Below, piece by piece: positions 10,572 through 21,498 of a stretch of 64,000 bases of DNA. A program made the position numbers and the translations under genes. Numbering within the stretch: position 1 is the stretch's first letter; every line of letters begins with the position of its first letter. This stretch comes from Nematostella vectensis (taxonomy: Eukaryota > Cnidaria > Anthozoa > Actiniaria > Edwardsiidae), in NCBI RefSeq assembly GCF_932526225.1, contig NC_064048.1:211340-275339 (forward strand), given 5' to 3'. A model generated the notes under the pieces. It saw nothing but the letters and a program-made list of their open reading frames with translations. It was not told where the DNA came from and searched no databases.

Positions 10572-11090
10572 TTAAAGATTTCTTAGATGGAGCTTCCGCT
10601 TGTTGTAAATTTTTGTCACAAGCTTCTTCCCCCAGCCGGGGCAGTCCCAGCGCTCCCACATCTGGTTGGACCTTCCGGTCGATCTCAATTTTTTCTCAAT
10701 CTCCAGCTCAGATGGGTACATTTTGCTGTGGATTATAGCCACGAATATGATCTTTATCATGTTCTGCTCAGTGGAGGAGAAGGTGTGCCTTGCCGCGCAT
10801 TGTTTTCCGACTGTATGGTAATTATGGTGCCCACAGGCACGAGGTCACACGTAGTCGTCGGTGGAGTCTCAGCCTCGTGAGTCTCGGGTGGTTTGATTCG
10901 CTGGCTGATGGCAGCACTGGCGGACGCAGCCATCCTAGCCCGGTCCGAGCAGATGTATTGGCCCTGCTGCGTCGCCACCCGGTGTTTTGCCAGCATGGCG
11001 AGCTCTTCCTTTGATCTCTCGTCTTCCCCAGACTGGTGAAAGGTGGTTGCCCACATCTTTCGGATGGCTGTTGGGGTAAACGTCTGGCCT
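10572..11090 (-). pseudogene. Tyrosine recombinase 3' part (unit 5)
   Basis: This continues the unit 5 gene beyond the LINE. The frame 11056-10757 has box II (RKMWATTF), KHRVATQQGQY with the catalytic Tyr intact, and a tail ending SPPLSRT. The C-terminal helical domain (IKIIFVAIIHSKMYPSELE) reads in a different frame at 10760-10572. Confidence 0.8.
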
Positions 11091-11197
11091 CAATCAATCA
11101 ATCAATTTTATTTGGTACCCTTGTACAGGATTATATATCAGGTGTTTTTCCAAATAGTTAAGATAAAAAGGAGGTTGTCATTATCCGTGGTGTGCAT

Positions 11198-13480
11198 TTA
11201 TTCTTTTAGGCATTCAAATCTTTTTCTTGTGCAGTCAAAAATATATTTTGCAGTCTCCCTGTTAATGATCTCGTTTCTTTGATCCATGGTAATAATAAAA
11301 AGGAAAGCTCTTTCAGATGTCATTGCATTTAAGTTGATATTAGTTTTGTCTTTGATAACACTATAGTATGCCTTTCTAATCGCGTTGTATGTAGGGCATT
11401 TTACAAGAAAGTGTTCTTCGTTTTCTATTCCATTTTTGCAAATCGTGCACCTCCTCTCATTTGGGGGCACATATAGTTTTGCATGTCTACCTGTTTCGAT
11501 GGCCAAATTATGATTGCTTAGTCTTAATTTTGTGACGGCAATTCTGTGTTGTACATTATTAATTTGGGTAAGATATTTTTCAAGTTCGTAGACCACCTTG
11601 AAGGTCCTGAAAGTTCGCAATTTATTCTTTTGGCGTGGGTCTCTTCTACTATCATTGTGAATCTCACTTAGCCACACCTGTCGCTCGATATCTTCAAAGC
11701 GCATCTTTATTAAATTTATAGACGTGTTTGGGGCATCAAGCCATATATAGCCCAAGCCTGCTCGATCTAAAATGTTTTTCAGTTTGTGCACCCAAGTTAC
11801 CTTGCTGTTATTTTCTAAAGAATCTAGGAAAGCCAACACAGCAAGTTTACTGTGGTCAGAATTTATCATTTTTTGCCAATATTTTATTGCTCTACATTTG
11901 GCTTTTAAACGCATTGGAAATCTACCGACCTCGGATCTACATGCATTGGAACTGCAGTACCTGTTGACGCCTAGCAGCCAACGTATAAACCTTGTGTGTA
12001 CAGATTCTATGGGGTCTTTTTCTAGTTTGTCATTGCAGTCTGTTCCCCACACCTCGCTACTATATAATAGAATTGGGGTTACAAGGGTATCAAAGAGCCT
12101 AAGTGTTAGAGTTATTTTGTCTCTAAAGTGGTTTCCCATTTCTTTTCGAAGCTTATACAAAGCTTTTAGTCCGACCTTCTTTATTTCTTGCTTTGCTAGG
12201 CTGAAGTTCCCAAAGGTGCTAAAATGCACCCCAAGGTATTTATATGACTTGACAATGTCAACTTTACTGTTTCTGTATTTAAAGAGATAGTTGTTCATTG
12301 TTTTCCCAGAGTTATTAAATATCATTATCTTAGTTTTTTCTAGATTAACAGTGAGTTTTGCTTCATCACAAAATTCGCTTAGTTTGTCTAAATATTTTTG
12401 TAGCCCCGTGGCAGTCTTCGAGACGATTACCAAATCGTCGGCATAAAGTAAACAACTAATAGGTCGTGAATTGAGTTCGACATCGTTGCAATTTCTTACT
12501 GTATTTAGTTCCTCGGACAAGCTGCTGAGATAAAAATTAAATAGTGTCGGGGAAATCATACATCCCTGTTTCACTCCGTTGTAACACCTAAAGGCTGGCG
12601 TTAACAGATTTCTAATTTTGACTGAGGACTTATCATTTGTGTAAATTGATTTCAAAACTTCAAGAAATCGCCCTGTTACGCCTGAACGCTCTAGCTTATC
12701 AAAAAGTTTGTGTCTTGGTACTCTGTCGAAAGCTTTACTGAAATCAACATAACACGTAAATAGGAAGTTTTGTTTCTTTTTTGGCTTTGCTTTAACGTAT
12801 TTGTCAATCAAAGATTTGAGGATGAAAATACTATCCACTGTTCCATGCTCTTTTCTGAATCCTCCCTGCTCAGGTTTGATTATTTTTCTTTCGACAAGGT
12901 AATTGTACAATCTGTTGTTCATTATGGATGTGAAAACTTTTCCTAGTGACGAGAGTAAGGTAATACCTCTAAAATTTTCCGGTTTACTAGGATCTCCTTT
13001 TTTAAGGATCGGTACTATTAGACCATAACTCCAGCTAGATGGGTATTCCCCACTATTCAAAATTTTATTAAACAAAATTTGTAATGGCTTTTTCAGAGTT
13101 TCTTCGCCGCACTTTAATACTTCGTTTAAAATATTATCAGCGCCGGGTGCTTTACCCGTTTTTAGACTTTTTATGGCGTTAGTTATTTCGAGTTCCGTGA
13201 ATTCGTGATCCAATGGCCCTTGCCTATTGTTTATTCGCGTTTTTTCTACTTCTTCCATTGTGTTTTGTGATTCTATTGTCGCATTTAATTGTTCGAAGTG
13301 CTGATGAAAAACAGCAGCTTCTTCGGGTCTAATTTGATGTGATTGTTTATGTGTATTGCTGTTGAAAATCCTATTTATTTGTTTCCAAGTGTTTTTAGAG
13401 TTTCTGAAATCGATACTGTTTACTATATTATTATAATGCGTATACTTTTTCCGCCTACAGAGTTTTTTAAAAGACTTCTT
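11198..13480 (-). CDS. LINE ORF2 reverse transcriptase portion
   Basis: The frame is open from the frameshift (about 13480); the first Met is at 13258. Numbering from that Met (686 residues), RT motifs appear in order: GKAPGADN (33-42), VPILKKGDPSKPENFRGITL (82-101), EQGGFRKEHGT (130-140), VDFSKAFDRV (171-180), KQGCMISPTLF (230-240) and the catalytic YADD (272-275). Near the C terminus a C-x2-C...H...C motif (CTICKNGIENEEHFLVKC) is typical of LINE ORF2. It is followed by a short 3' UTR to 11091. Confidence 0.9.
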   Translation of the reverse strand, partial: KKSFKKLCRRKKYTHYNNIVNSIDFRNSKNTWKQINRIFNSNTHKQSHQIRPEEAAVFHQHFEQLNATIESQNTMEEVEKTRINNRQGPLDHEFTELEITNAIKSLKTGKAPGADNILNEVLKCGEETLKKPLQILFNKILNSGEYPSSWSYGLIVPILKKGDPSKPENFRGITLLSSLGKVFTSIMNNRLYNYLVERKIIKPEQGGFRKEHGTVDSIFILKSLIDKYVKAKPKKKQNFLFTCYVDFSKAFDRVPRHKLFDKLERSGVTGRFLEVLKSIYTNDKSSVKIRNLLTPAFRCYNGVKQGCMISPTLFNFYLSSLSEELNTVRNCNDVELNSRPISCLLYADDLVIVSKTATGLQKYLDKLSEFCDEAKLTVNLEKTKIMIFNNSGKTMNNYLFKYRNSKVDIVKSYKYLGVHFSTFGNFSLAKQEIKKVGLKALYKLRKEMGNHFRDKITLTLRLFDTLVTPILLYSSEVWGTDCNDKLEKDPIESVHTRFIRWLLGVNRYCSSNACRSEVGRFPMRLKAKCRAIKYWQKMINSDHSKLAVLAFLDSLENNSKVTWVHKLKNILDRAGLGYIWLDAPNTSINLIKMRFEDIERQVWLSEIHNDSRRDPRQKNKLRTFRTFKVVYELEKYLTQINNVQHRIAVTKLRLSNHNLAIETGRHAKLYVPPNERRCTICKNGIENEEHFLVKCPTYNAIRKAYYSVIKDKTNINLNAMTSERAFLFIITMDQRNEIINRETAKYIFDCTRKRFECLKE

Positions 13481-14702
13481 TTTTTTCCTTCAAGACGGCT
13501 CCTAGCTCGCGTTGGTCAGGCTGCTTTGAAAGTAATTTGCCTAGTGAGCGTAAATTTTCTTTTTCATTTTTACATTCCTTGTCGAACCACATTTTGTTAA
13601 CGCTGCTCTCTTTAATGTCATTGTTTTGGTAGCGCAGTCCTGCGTTTTCGCATGCGTATAAGAGCGTTTCTGTAAAAAGATCTACTGATGTGTCTACGCA
13701 ATTATTATTTAAAGCCGCATTTAAATTTGTTTGCACTTCTTCGGACTCGAACAATAGCTTTAACTCGCTACTGATCTCGTTATTCCAGCGCAATCTTTTG
13801 AGCTCACTTAGTTGTACGTTTTCTGAATTATCCTTTTGTTTAAATGTAAATTTCAGGTTTAGACTGCATGAAAGCGAACAGTGATCAGTCAGGTGTGGCT
13901 CAAGCGGATTCACAATGAAATAATCAACAATGTCTAAACTTTCATTATTTACAATTATGTAATCAACAACGCTGCTTCTGTTGTATCGAAAGCAGGTTTT
14001 CTTACCTTCAAGGTCACCTACTACTCTGCCGTTCAAAATTCGTATATTGAGTGCAGTGCACGTTTCTATTAAATTTCTTCCTCGACTGTCAATCACCTTA
14101 GAGTCTTGTGAATTTCTATTATTTGGAATATCAATTTGGTAATCTTTTGGTAGACCCATAAATTCGTCATTTTGTTCATCATCCAGAGCAAATTCTTGCA
14201 AAATACCCGTTCTTGCATTAAAGTCCCCTTGGATAATGACATCCCCCTTTAGAGAGAGCCTTAATATTTCAAATTCAAGTTCTTCTAGAATGTCTTCTTC
14301 ATAATTATTACATCGCCCGTTTGCTGGGCTTAGATACACAGTTCCTAAATAAATGTCTTTTTGTAAGTTGAAAATATTTTTACACAATTTAACCCATAGG
14401 ACATTTTCATTATCTGTTGGTATATATTTAACTCCACTGGAAATATTTTCTCTGATGTACACGGCTATACCCCCCGATTTTTTGTATCTTGTTGAATCTC
14501 TATGTTTTACAAAATGTTTATAGTTGTTTATTTTGAGATCGGAATTTTGATTTGCATGCGTTTCCACTATCCCAAAAATGTCATGTCTTTTAATAGTGCT
14601 TAAAGTATCATTAAATTTTAACTTATTTCCCACAACCCTACTGTTGAAACCGTTTAAGTTCCAACAACCAAAACGAATCTTTTTCTGATTACATGTGAAT
14701 TA
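13467..14702 (-). CDS. LINE ORF2 endonuclease portion
   Basis: The frame opens just after the ORF1 stop (CWNLNGF near 14680). Apurinic/apyrimidinic endonuclease motifs are visible in order: the N in CWNLNGF, GIVETHANQN (catalytic Glu), QGDFNARTG, DYIIVNNESLD and LTDHCSLSC (Asp-His). This domain nicks target DNA for target-primed reverse transcription. It terminates at 13467 because of a one-base length change in an A8 run (minus strand) near 13481-13489; the next frame continues into the RT. Confidence 0.88.
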
Positions 14703-14722
14703 AATTTTTTACACCTATGCAC

Positions 14723-16438
14723 TTATCTTGGACGGTGCGCAAACCCCTGTCTTTTGAAATATTCCGCCAATGCGTCAAGTGCTCGAAAAGGTGGTGGAAG
14801 TGGCGGAAATGCTTCATTATAGCTTGAATTCCATGGGGGTCTTTGTCTTCTTTGTCTGTTAAATTTCCTAGCTTGTTGTCCTTCTCGATTGTATTCCTTG
14901 TCTTCGCTTCTCAGACCAACTTGTACCTTGATGTTCGTCACTAACTTTTTGGTACCAACTTGATTGTTCAAGTGGATGTCATCGTAGAAGGAGTCCTCAT
15001 CGATGTTTCCAAATCGGTCCGCAGTGACTTTTTGATTGTTGATGAAATTACATAATCCCTGATTGTTCCGACAGATTTCTTCGTAATAATAATTTACGTC
15101 ATCTACTTTTACATTGTCTCCCTTGAGACTGTATAAAACTCCCGACACATAGATGTTTGCTTTTGGCCAACGTGATTTTAATTTCTGAACACATCTTTGC
15201 ATGTTGTCAGCGATGTCTGTTGCTCTAGACTTCCTTAAATCATTTACCCCGGAGTGAACCACAATACATTCGTAGTCATTTTTGTCTTCTTTTGTAAGCG
15301 AATCGATGTACTCCTCCATTTCCTGCGTTCCACCTTGTACGTATTGCTTATTTACAAATCGGCTTGGACAGAATCTACGGTTGTTTATACCTCTGAGAAT
15401 GGAATCACCCAGTAGTAGAACTGGTCCATTACTACTGCCACTGGTTTGCGCAGCACTGCTTGGTTGATTGGGGCGATTTTCCCGTTGCTGAGTCCTTGGG
15501 TGGCTACTAGTATCCCGAGGTGTTTCAAGTCGGCTGTTTCTGTGACTAGCATACTGTCTGTTTATATCTATTGCCTCTCTCTGACCGGATTGCCGTGACT
15601 GATCAAGTATTTCAATTCGGTAACTTTCGCTGGTTTCTTGACTGCATACTTCAATTGCTTCCGTCTGTTCGCGTGAGTGGGTTGATTGCGTGGTCTCGTG
15701 AATCTGCACCACTGTTTCTTCTGTCTTTAGGAGTTGATCCTTAATTTCTCCTAAGTCGTCTAATATTTTGAGGATTGTTTCCGCTGTTGATGCAGATTTA
15801 TTTTTGACGGACTTAAACTCGCTTGTTACTTTGTTTGACAGGTTGGAGACTTGTTTAGCGACATCTTTAATACTTTCGCTTATTTCAAACTTGAGTGAGT
15901 CGATTTGACTTTCACAATGCATCTTCACATCACTTTGCTCCCCAATCTCGATCGTATTTTTGGAAACTTGACTTTCTATTTTCGAGTTAAACTCTCTTTG
16001 AGTTGCCATAAAAGCTTCGATCTCTTCATAGCGAGCATCATGCATCGCTTTTTCGCCTTTCTCTTCGTCCTGTTTCTTGCTCGATTGTGATATCTCTTCG
16101 CCCGCTTCTGCTTGATCAGTTTCGGTCTCAGCATTTTCGTTATTGCCACTATTTGTGTTTACTAGATCGGTGAGTTTTGAGATATAACCATCTTTACCCG
16201 CACCTTGTATCTGGAGTGTATTCGTGCTGGTGTAGAAATTAACCGTCACCGATTCAAATTTAAGTACACTTGTTGCTCCATTCCTACTTATGCTGACAAA
16301 TTTATCGTTATTTCCTTCCTCTAAGTAGGACAACAGAAATTCTTTTAGTTGATCAGAGTCTCCGCTCCATTTGAATTGCTTTTTCTTGTTAATACCTAAT
16401 AGTTTCTTGTGCTCCGTTATCCCAACTATGTCCGCCAT
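14723..16438 (-). CDS. LINE ORF1 protein with esterase (SGNH) domain
   Basis: 571 residues. Residues 1-95 are a basic/amphipathic region, 95-130 acidic, and 130-260 predicted coiled coil rich in Glu/Lys/Ser. From about 340 there is an SGNH hydrolase domain: LLLGDSILRG (block I, catalytic Ser), VVHSGVNDL (Gly/Asn block III) and a DDIHLN segment supplying Asp and His. The tail is basic (RKFNRQRRQRP). Esterase-bearing ORF1 proteins are known from CR1 and related LINEs and are thought to act in RNP assembly or membrane contact. The frame is intact. Confidence 0.88.
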   Translation of the reverse strand: MADIVGITEHKKLLGINKKKQFKWSGDSDQLKEFLLSYLEEGNNDKFVSISRNGATSVLKFESVTVNFYTSTNTLQIQGAGKDGYISKLTDLVNTNSGNNENAETETDQAEAGEEISQSSKKQDEEKGEKAMHDARYEEIEAFMATQREFNSKIESQVSKNTIEIGEQSDVKMHCESQIDSLKFEISESIKDVAKQVSNLSNKVTSEFKSVKNKSASTAETILKILDDLGEIKDQLLKTEETVVQIHETTQSTHSREQTEAIEVCSQETSESYRIEILDQSRQSGQREAIDINRQYASHRNSRLETPRDTSSHPRTQQRENRPNQPSSAAQTSGSSNGPVLLLGDSILRGINNRRFCPSRFVNKQYVQGGTQEMEEYIDSLTKEDKNDYECIVVHSGVNDLRKSRATDIADNMQRCVQKLKSRWPKANIYVSGVLYSLKGDNVKVDDVNYYYEEICRNNQGLCNFINNQKVTADRFGNIDEDSFYDDIHLNNQVGTKKLVTNIKVQVGLRSEDKEYNREGQQARKFNRQRRQRPPWNSSYNEAFPPLPPPFRALDALAEYFKRQGFAHRPR

Positions 16439-16440
16439 GC

Positions 16441-17851
16441 CTTGCCTTCTCGGAGCCTAACCCCAGATATCTTCAGAAAGGAGCCCATGCAATTATGTAC
16501 ATCTGCGCTCGCCACTCCTTTCCCGGCTATCAGCAGGAGGGGGCGGAATACGTTAATGTAAGCATAGACCCTGTCCCGGGTCTCACGGTCGAGATGTACA
16601 GTCAGGGGGCCGTGCGCACCTGCAGCCTTGTGCTCCGTCACGTTAATCCTGAAATGAGGGAAGTCCGCGCCGTGCAGAAAGTGACCAGGCAGGCGATGAG
16701 GTAATTTCTGCAATCGATCACCTCCTGGGTAGTCACGGGGCTTTCGGGGAGGCCTTTTTCATATTCCTCTAAGGCCAGGTCTAAGCGGGCGCCACACTTC
16801 TTCGCAGCCGCAGAATTTATCACTTGCTTGACCTGCCCCAAGTCCAGGACGTTCTCGGTGTCCTGCATGTGGCGCACCCCACGCTCCCATTTCTGGAACT
16901 TCCTGAGGCATGTCTTCCAGCCAGGGAGTTTGGCCTGGAGGCGCTTGAGGGCCAGCCGCTCAGCCCTTGAAGGGCGCACCTCGGCGCTATTAATGACATA
17001 CCCCAGGAAGCGCTGTAGGGCGTCGCAGTACCCTCGAAGTGTTGTGGCCTTTAGTTGGTCGGGGACCTTTTCGCGTCTGGGGAGGAACAAGCGGTCCCAG
17101 ACTCTATTCACATCTCCAAACGCGTCAAGGAGGTAGCTGCCTGATGGCGCCGCGGCGCCAACGATGGACCGAACCTTAGCAGCTATCTCCCTGGCCATTG
17201 CTTCTTTCAGGTCTCCGCCATGGGGGCGCTGGAGGAATAGCGGAAACTACTAGAAGTATCACCTGCTGGTCTTCAGCATCGATTGACTGATGAGTAAAAA
17301 AAGAATGGTGAGGAGAGAAACGTTAACAGATGTAGTGGTCATAAGGGTGACACTAACCTTATTCGTGACGTCAAAGTCCTCGTCACTCGTGGAGTCCGAC
17401 CAGTACTCCGGGACGTTTGGTGGGTCTAGCCGGTCTAGCAGCACTGCGGGGTCCTTCCTCCTCCTCTTAGGACAGGCAATTGGTATTTGCCCATTTGTCC
17501 TTGGTCTTGGATGTGCGGCAACAACATCACTTGCTGGCCGAGGGGTTGCAGCAACAGGTGCATTTGGATTAGCAAGTTGTTCAAGTAATTTTCGTCTTCC
17601 CGTCGTGGTTGGTGGGTCAGTTGCGTCCTTGCAAGAGATCTGTTCAAAAGTTCCATAATATATAAATAAAAATAAAATAACTGAATTCCGGGGGTAGATC
17701 AATTGGCCTTCGTTCTCTGCTTCTTCTTTTTCCTTTCGGGTTCTTCAGTTGTTTCCGCATCTCCCGCATGATTTTCTTCTCCAACAGTAGCGTCGTCTGT
17801 TTCGTTGTTGTTGTTGTTGTTGTTGTCGTGTTTGTCCAAGTCACCGTCCAT
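16441..17851 (-). pseudogene. Tyrosine recombinase 5' part (unit 5)
   Basis: Exon 1 about 17851-17699, exon 2 ending VTNK before its donor near 17355, exon 3 from 17256. The frame 17198-16638 (186 residues) holds the core-binding part and the box I Arg (TARTSLISGL). It is then shifted by the small deletion, after which the hairpin-Lys region (EHKAAGAHG) continues in a second frame up to the LINE insertion. Confidence 0.8.
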
Positions 17852-17938
17852 TTTTGTAAATTGGCAAAACGTCCAGTAATTCAACAGGCATAATGTTATA
17901 ACATTAATTTGTTATAGACTAGTATCATACTTACTAAA

Positions 17939-20561
17939 TTGATATCTTGATTATAGATGAGGCTTGCTGTACTCTATAAAAAAATCGAAATTTATGTTAG
18001 TAAACAAATTCTCGGTTAATAGACCTATTGAATTTGGAGTACCCAATGTGACCCGGGGTTACCCTTTGTATGGTCGGAGAAAATAGTGGGGGAAATGGGA
18101 AAAGTAGTTTACTCGTTTGTTATCACTTAAAAGGTATCCTGGGCAATATTTCTAAAAATTAAGATATGTGATTACGTAATGTAATACATGTTGAACATGA
18201 CTTTTCCTTTCCATGAACAACAGAAAAATCCACTTGACGATTCATCTAATAAAGAGCTTTTGCAATTTTTCAGTTCGGACTTTATTAATTGAAACGTCAT
18301 TATAACTTGTACATCTCATTTGTTTCAATTTTCTTAAATGATAACGATGTTCCGTGAAACTATAACCCCGCAACATAAGCAACGAAGTTTTGCGCTGTCC
18401 ATCAGTAGGAACTGGCACTGGTGCTGACTCGGGCGCTGTCCATCAGTAGGATCTGGCACTGGTCGGGTTGTAGGAGAGTTGGAGGATGGGTTTAAAGATT
18501 TCTTAGATGGAGCTTCCGCTTGTTGTAAATTTTTGTCACAAGCTTCTTCCTCCAGCCGGGGCAGTCCCAGCGCTCCCACATCTGGTTGGACCTTCCGGTC
18601 GATCTCAATTTATTTCTCAATCTCCAGCTCAGATGGGTACTTTTTGCTGTGGATTATAGCCACGAATATGATCTTTACATGTTCTGCTCAGTGGAGGAGA
18701 AGGTGTACCTTGCCGCGCATTGTTTTCCGACTGTATGGTATTTATGGTGCCCACAGGTACGAGGTCACACGTAGTCGTTGGTGGAGTCTCAGCCTCGTGA
18801 GTCTCGGGTGGTTTGATTCGCTGGCTGATGGCAGCACTGGCGGACGCAGCCATCCTAGCCCGGTCCGAGCAGATGTATTGGCCCTGCTGCGTCGCCACCC
18901 GGTGTTTTGCCAGCATGGCGAGCTCTTCCATTGATCTCTCGTCTTCCCCAGACTGGTGAAAGGTGGTTGCCCACATCTTTCGGATGGCTGTTGGGGTAAA
19001 CGTCTGGCCTTCGCGGAGCCTAACCCCAGATATCTACAGAAAGGAGCCCATGCAATTATGTACATTTGCGCTCGCCACTTCTTTCCCGGCTATCAGTAGG
19101 AGGGGCGGAATACGTTAATGTAAGCATAGACCCTGTCCCGGGTCTTACGGTCGAGATGTACAGTCATGGGGCCGTGCGCACGTGCAGTCTTGTGCTCCGT
19201 CACGTTAAACTGCTTCAGACCGTGCTTGTCTACCTTGGGGTTGTTGTATGCCTTCCGGAAGCCTTCAATGGTTAATCCTGAAATGAGGGAAGTCCGCGCC
19301 GTGCAGAAAGTGACCAGGCAGGCGATGAGGTAATTTCTGCAATCGATCACCTCCTGGGTAGTCACGGGGCTTTCGGGGAGGCCTTTTTCATATTCCTCTA
19401 AGGCCAGGTCTAAGCGGGCGCCACACTTCTTCGCAGCCGCAGAATTTATCACTTGCTTGACCTGCCCCAAGTCCAGGACGTTCTCGGTGTCCTGCATGTG
19501 GCGCACCCCACGCTCCCATTTCTGGAACTTCCTGAGGCATGTCTTCCAGCCAGGGAGTTTGGCCTGGAGGCGCTTGAGGGCCAGCCGCTCAGCCCTTGAA
19601 GGGCGCACCTCGGCGCTATTAATGACATACCCCAGGAAGCGCTGTAGGGCGTCGCAGTACCCTCGAAGTGTTGTGGCCTTTAGTTGGTCGGGGCCCTTTT
19701 CGCGTCTGGGGAGGAAGAAGCGGTCCCAGACTCTATTCACATCTCCAAACGCGTCAAGGAGGTAGCTGCCTGATGGCGCCGCGGCGCCAACGATGGACCG
19801 AACCTTAGCAGCTATCTCCCTGGCCATTGCTTCTTTCAGGTCTCCCGCATGGGGGCGCTGGAGGAATAGCGGAAACTACTAGAAGTATCACCTGCTGGTC
19901 TTCAGCATCGATTGACTGATGAGTAAAAAAAGAATGGTGAGGAGAGAAACGTTAACAGATGTAGTGGTCATAAGGGTGACACTAACCTTATTCGTGACGT
20001 CAAAGTCCTCGTCACTCGTGGAGTCCGACCAGTACTCCGGGACGTTTGGTGGGTCTAGCCGGTCTAGCAGCACTGCGGGGTCCTTCCTCCTCCTCTGAGG
20101 ACAGGCAATTGGTATTTGCCCATTTGTCCTTGGTCTTGGATTTGCGGCAACAACATCACTTGCTGGCCAAGGGGTTGCAGCAACAGGTGCATTTGGATTA
20201 GCAAGTTGTTCAAGTAATTTTTGTCTTCCCGCCGTGGTTGGTGGGTCAGTTGCGTCCTTGCAAGAGATCTGTTCAAAAGTTCAATAATATATAAATAAAA
20301 ATAAAATAACTGAATTCAGGGGGCAGATCAATTGGCCTCCGTTCTCTGCTTCTTCTTTTTCCTTTCGGGTTCTTCAGTTGTTTCCGCATCTCCCGCATGA
20401 TTTTCTTCTCCAACAGGAGCGTCGTCTGTTTCGTTGTTGTTGTTGTTGTCGTGTTTGTCCAAGTCACCGTCCATTTTTGTAAATTTGCAAAACGTCCAGT
20501 AATTCAACAGGCATAATGTTATAACATTAATTTGTTATAGACTAGTATCATACTTACTAAA
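17939..20561 (-). repeat. Array unit 6
   Basis: Longest uninterrupted unit (2623 bp), with all segments present and no large deletion. It is the best template for the unit structure, though its gene is broken by point lesions. Confidence 0.9.
18490..20474 (-). pseudogene. Full-length tyrosine recombinase pseudogene (unit 6)
   Basis: Exon 1 about 20474-20320, exon 2 next, exon 3 from 19875. The frame 19827-19093 (244 residues) contains the core-binding part, box I (TARTSLISGL) and the hairpin Lys (EHKTARAHG). A one-base loss in a G run near 19102 shifts the frame, and a TAG replaces a Lys codon near 19035. Downstream, box II, KHR and TQQGQY (Tyr kept) are readable at 18976-18629. The C-terminal helical domain is disturbed by extra and missing bases at about 18612 and 18675. 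Confidence 0.82.
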
Positions 20562-21195
20562 TTGATATCTTGATTATAGATGAGGATTATAGATGGTGCT
20601 GACTCGGGCGCTGTCCATCAGTAGGATCTGGCGCTGGTCGGGTTGTAGGAGAGTTGGAGGAGGGGTTAAAGATTTTTTAGACGGAGCTTCCGCTTGTTGT
20701 TAATTTTTGTCACAAGCTTCTTCCTCCAGCCGGGGCAGTCCCAGCGCTCCCACATCTGGTTGGACCTTCCGGTCGATCTCAATTTTTTCTCAATCTCCAG
20801 CTCAGATGGGTACTCTTTGTTGTGGATTATAGCCACGAACATGATCCTTATCATGTTCTGCTCAGTGGAGGAGAAGGTGTACCTTGCCGCGCATTGTTTT
20901 CCGACTGTATGGTATTTATGGTGCCCACAGGTACGAGGGCACACGTAGTCGTCGGTGGAGTCTCAGCCTCGTGAGTCTCGGGTGATTTGATTCGCTGGCT
21001 GATGGCAGCACTGGCGGACGCAGCCATCCTAGCCCGGTCCGAGCAGATGTATTGGCTCTGCTGCGTCGCCACCCGGTGTTTTGCCAGCATGGCGAGCTCT
21101 TGTCTTCCCCAGACTGGTGAAAGGTGGTTGCCCACATCTTTCGGATGGCTGTTGGGGTAAACGTCTGGCCTTCGCGGAGCCTAACCCGAGATATC
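20562..21195 (-). pseudogene. Truncated array unit 7: recombinase 3' end
   Basis: After about 30 bp of spacer this unit jumps to the 3' coding end. It holds the C-terminal helical domain (20944-20666) and the catalytic end (21135-20851; KHRVATQQSQY with the Tyr), then stops at 21195 inside the GVRLREGQTF region. The remainder is missing, and Helentron-like sequence follows. Confidence 0.8.
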
Positions 21196-21498
21196 TTCTT
21201 CCTTTTCCTCGTCCTTCTCATCCTTCATCTTGTCCACCTCAAGGGCGCCAGATAGAACGTTGCAGTAACTATCAAACTTTATTTGTGATAAATATTCAGT
21301 AAAACAATAAATTATAACGTTAGTAGCAAAGTGATATTTGAACATATATAATTTGAATATATAAATATAATTTGAACATAAACTTTATACATAAGTTAAC
21401 ATAAACTTAAAAACATAAGTTTGAACTCAACGGTCACCACAGCAAGCCCACCAAGAAAAGTGACCTCAGAGGGTGGTTAGCCTAAGCTTTTAAACAAG
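21196..21498. other. AT-rich sequence between array and Helentron RPA gene
   Basis: No coding frame is seen. The sequence turns AT-rich at about 21250, with repeated taaacata-like motifs. It probably contains the 3' end of the Helentron-like element that cut off array unit 7, but no CTRR end plus hairpin could be fixed. Confidence 0.4.

Larger units (their letters stand above)
11091..16440 (-). mobile_element. CR1/L2-type LINE, nearly full length
   Basis: A non-LTR retrotransposon inserted in unit 5. Its 3' end lies at 11091 with a (CAAT)n tail as read on the plus strand; its 5' end is at the ORF1 start codon (16438), so no 5' UTR is left. The flanks repeat gcct(t), giving a short target duplication. 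ORF1 has an SGNH-esterase domain; ORF2 has an APE-type endonuclease, a reverse transcriptase and a C-terminal Cys/His motif. One frameshift in ORF2 is the only clear break, suggesting a young insertion. The clade is assigned from the ORF1 esterase plus ORF2 layout, not from a tree. Confidence 0.88.
10020..17938 (-). repeat. Array unit 5, interrupted by a LINE
   Basis: About 2.57 kb of unit sequence split at 11090/16441 by a 5.35 kb LINE. A further deletion of about 65 bp lies at 16637-16650, between two cgttaa/ggttaa repeats in the recombinase exon. Confidence 0.9.
113..21195 (-). repeat. Tandem array of tyrosine-recombinase gene units (head to tail)
   Basis: The same block recurs in one orientation with starts (landmark ttgatatcttgattatag) at 625, 2895, 5173, 7441, 10020, 17939 and 20562. 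Spacing is 2.27 kb for units carrying internal deletions and 2.58-2.62 kb for fuller ones; unit 5 is 7.9 kb because a LINE sits inside it. Each unit reads, on the minus strand: exon 1, exon 2, a large recombinase exon, a 3' tail, then a spacer of about 450 bp. Units are visibly near identical outside the indels. A partial unit 0 lies at 113-286 and a truncated unit 7 ends near 21195. The pattern fits unequal crossing-over or tandem integration of a circular Crypton-like element (inference). Confidence 0.93.

Noticed and set aside
624-21195. CRISPR-like or prophage array
   Set aside because: The units are kilobase-sized spliced genes in eukaryotic sequence; there are no short spaced repeats or cas genes.
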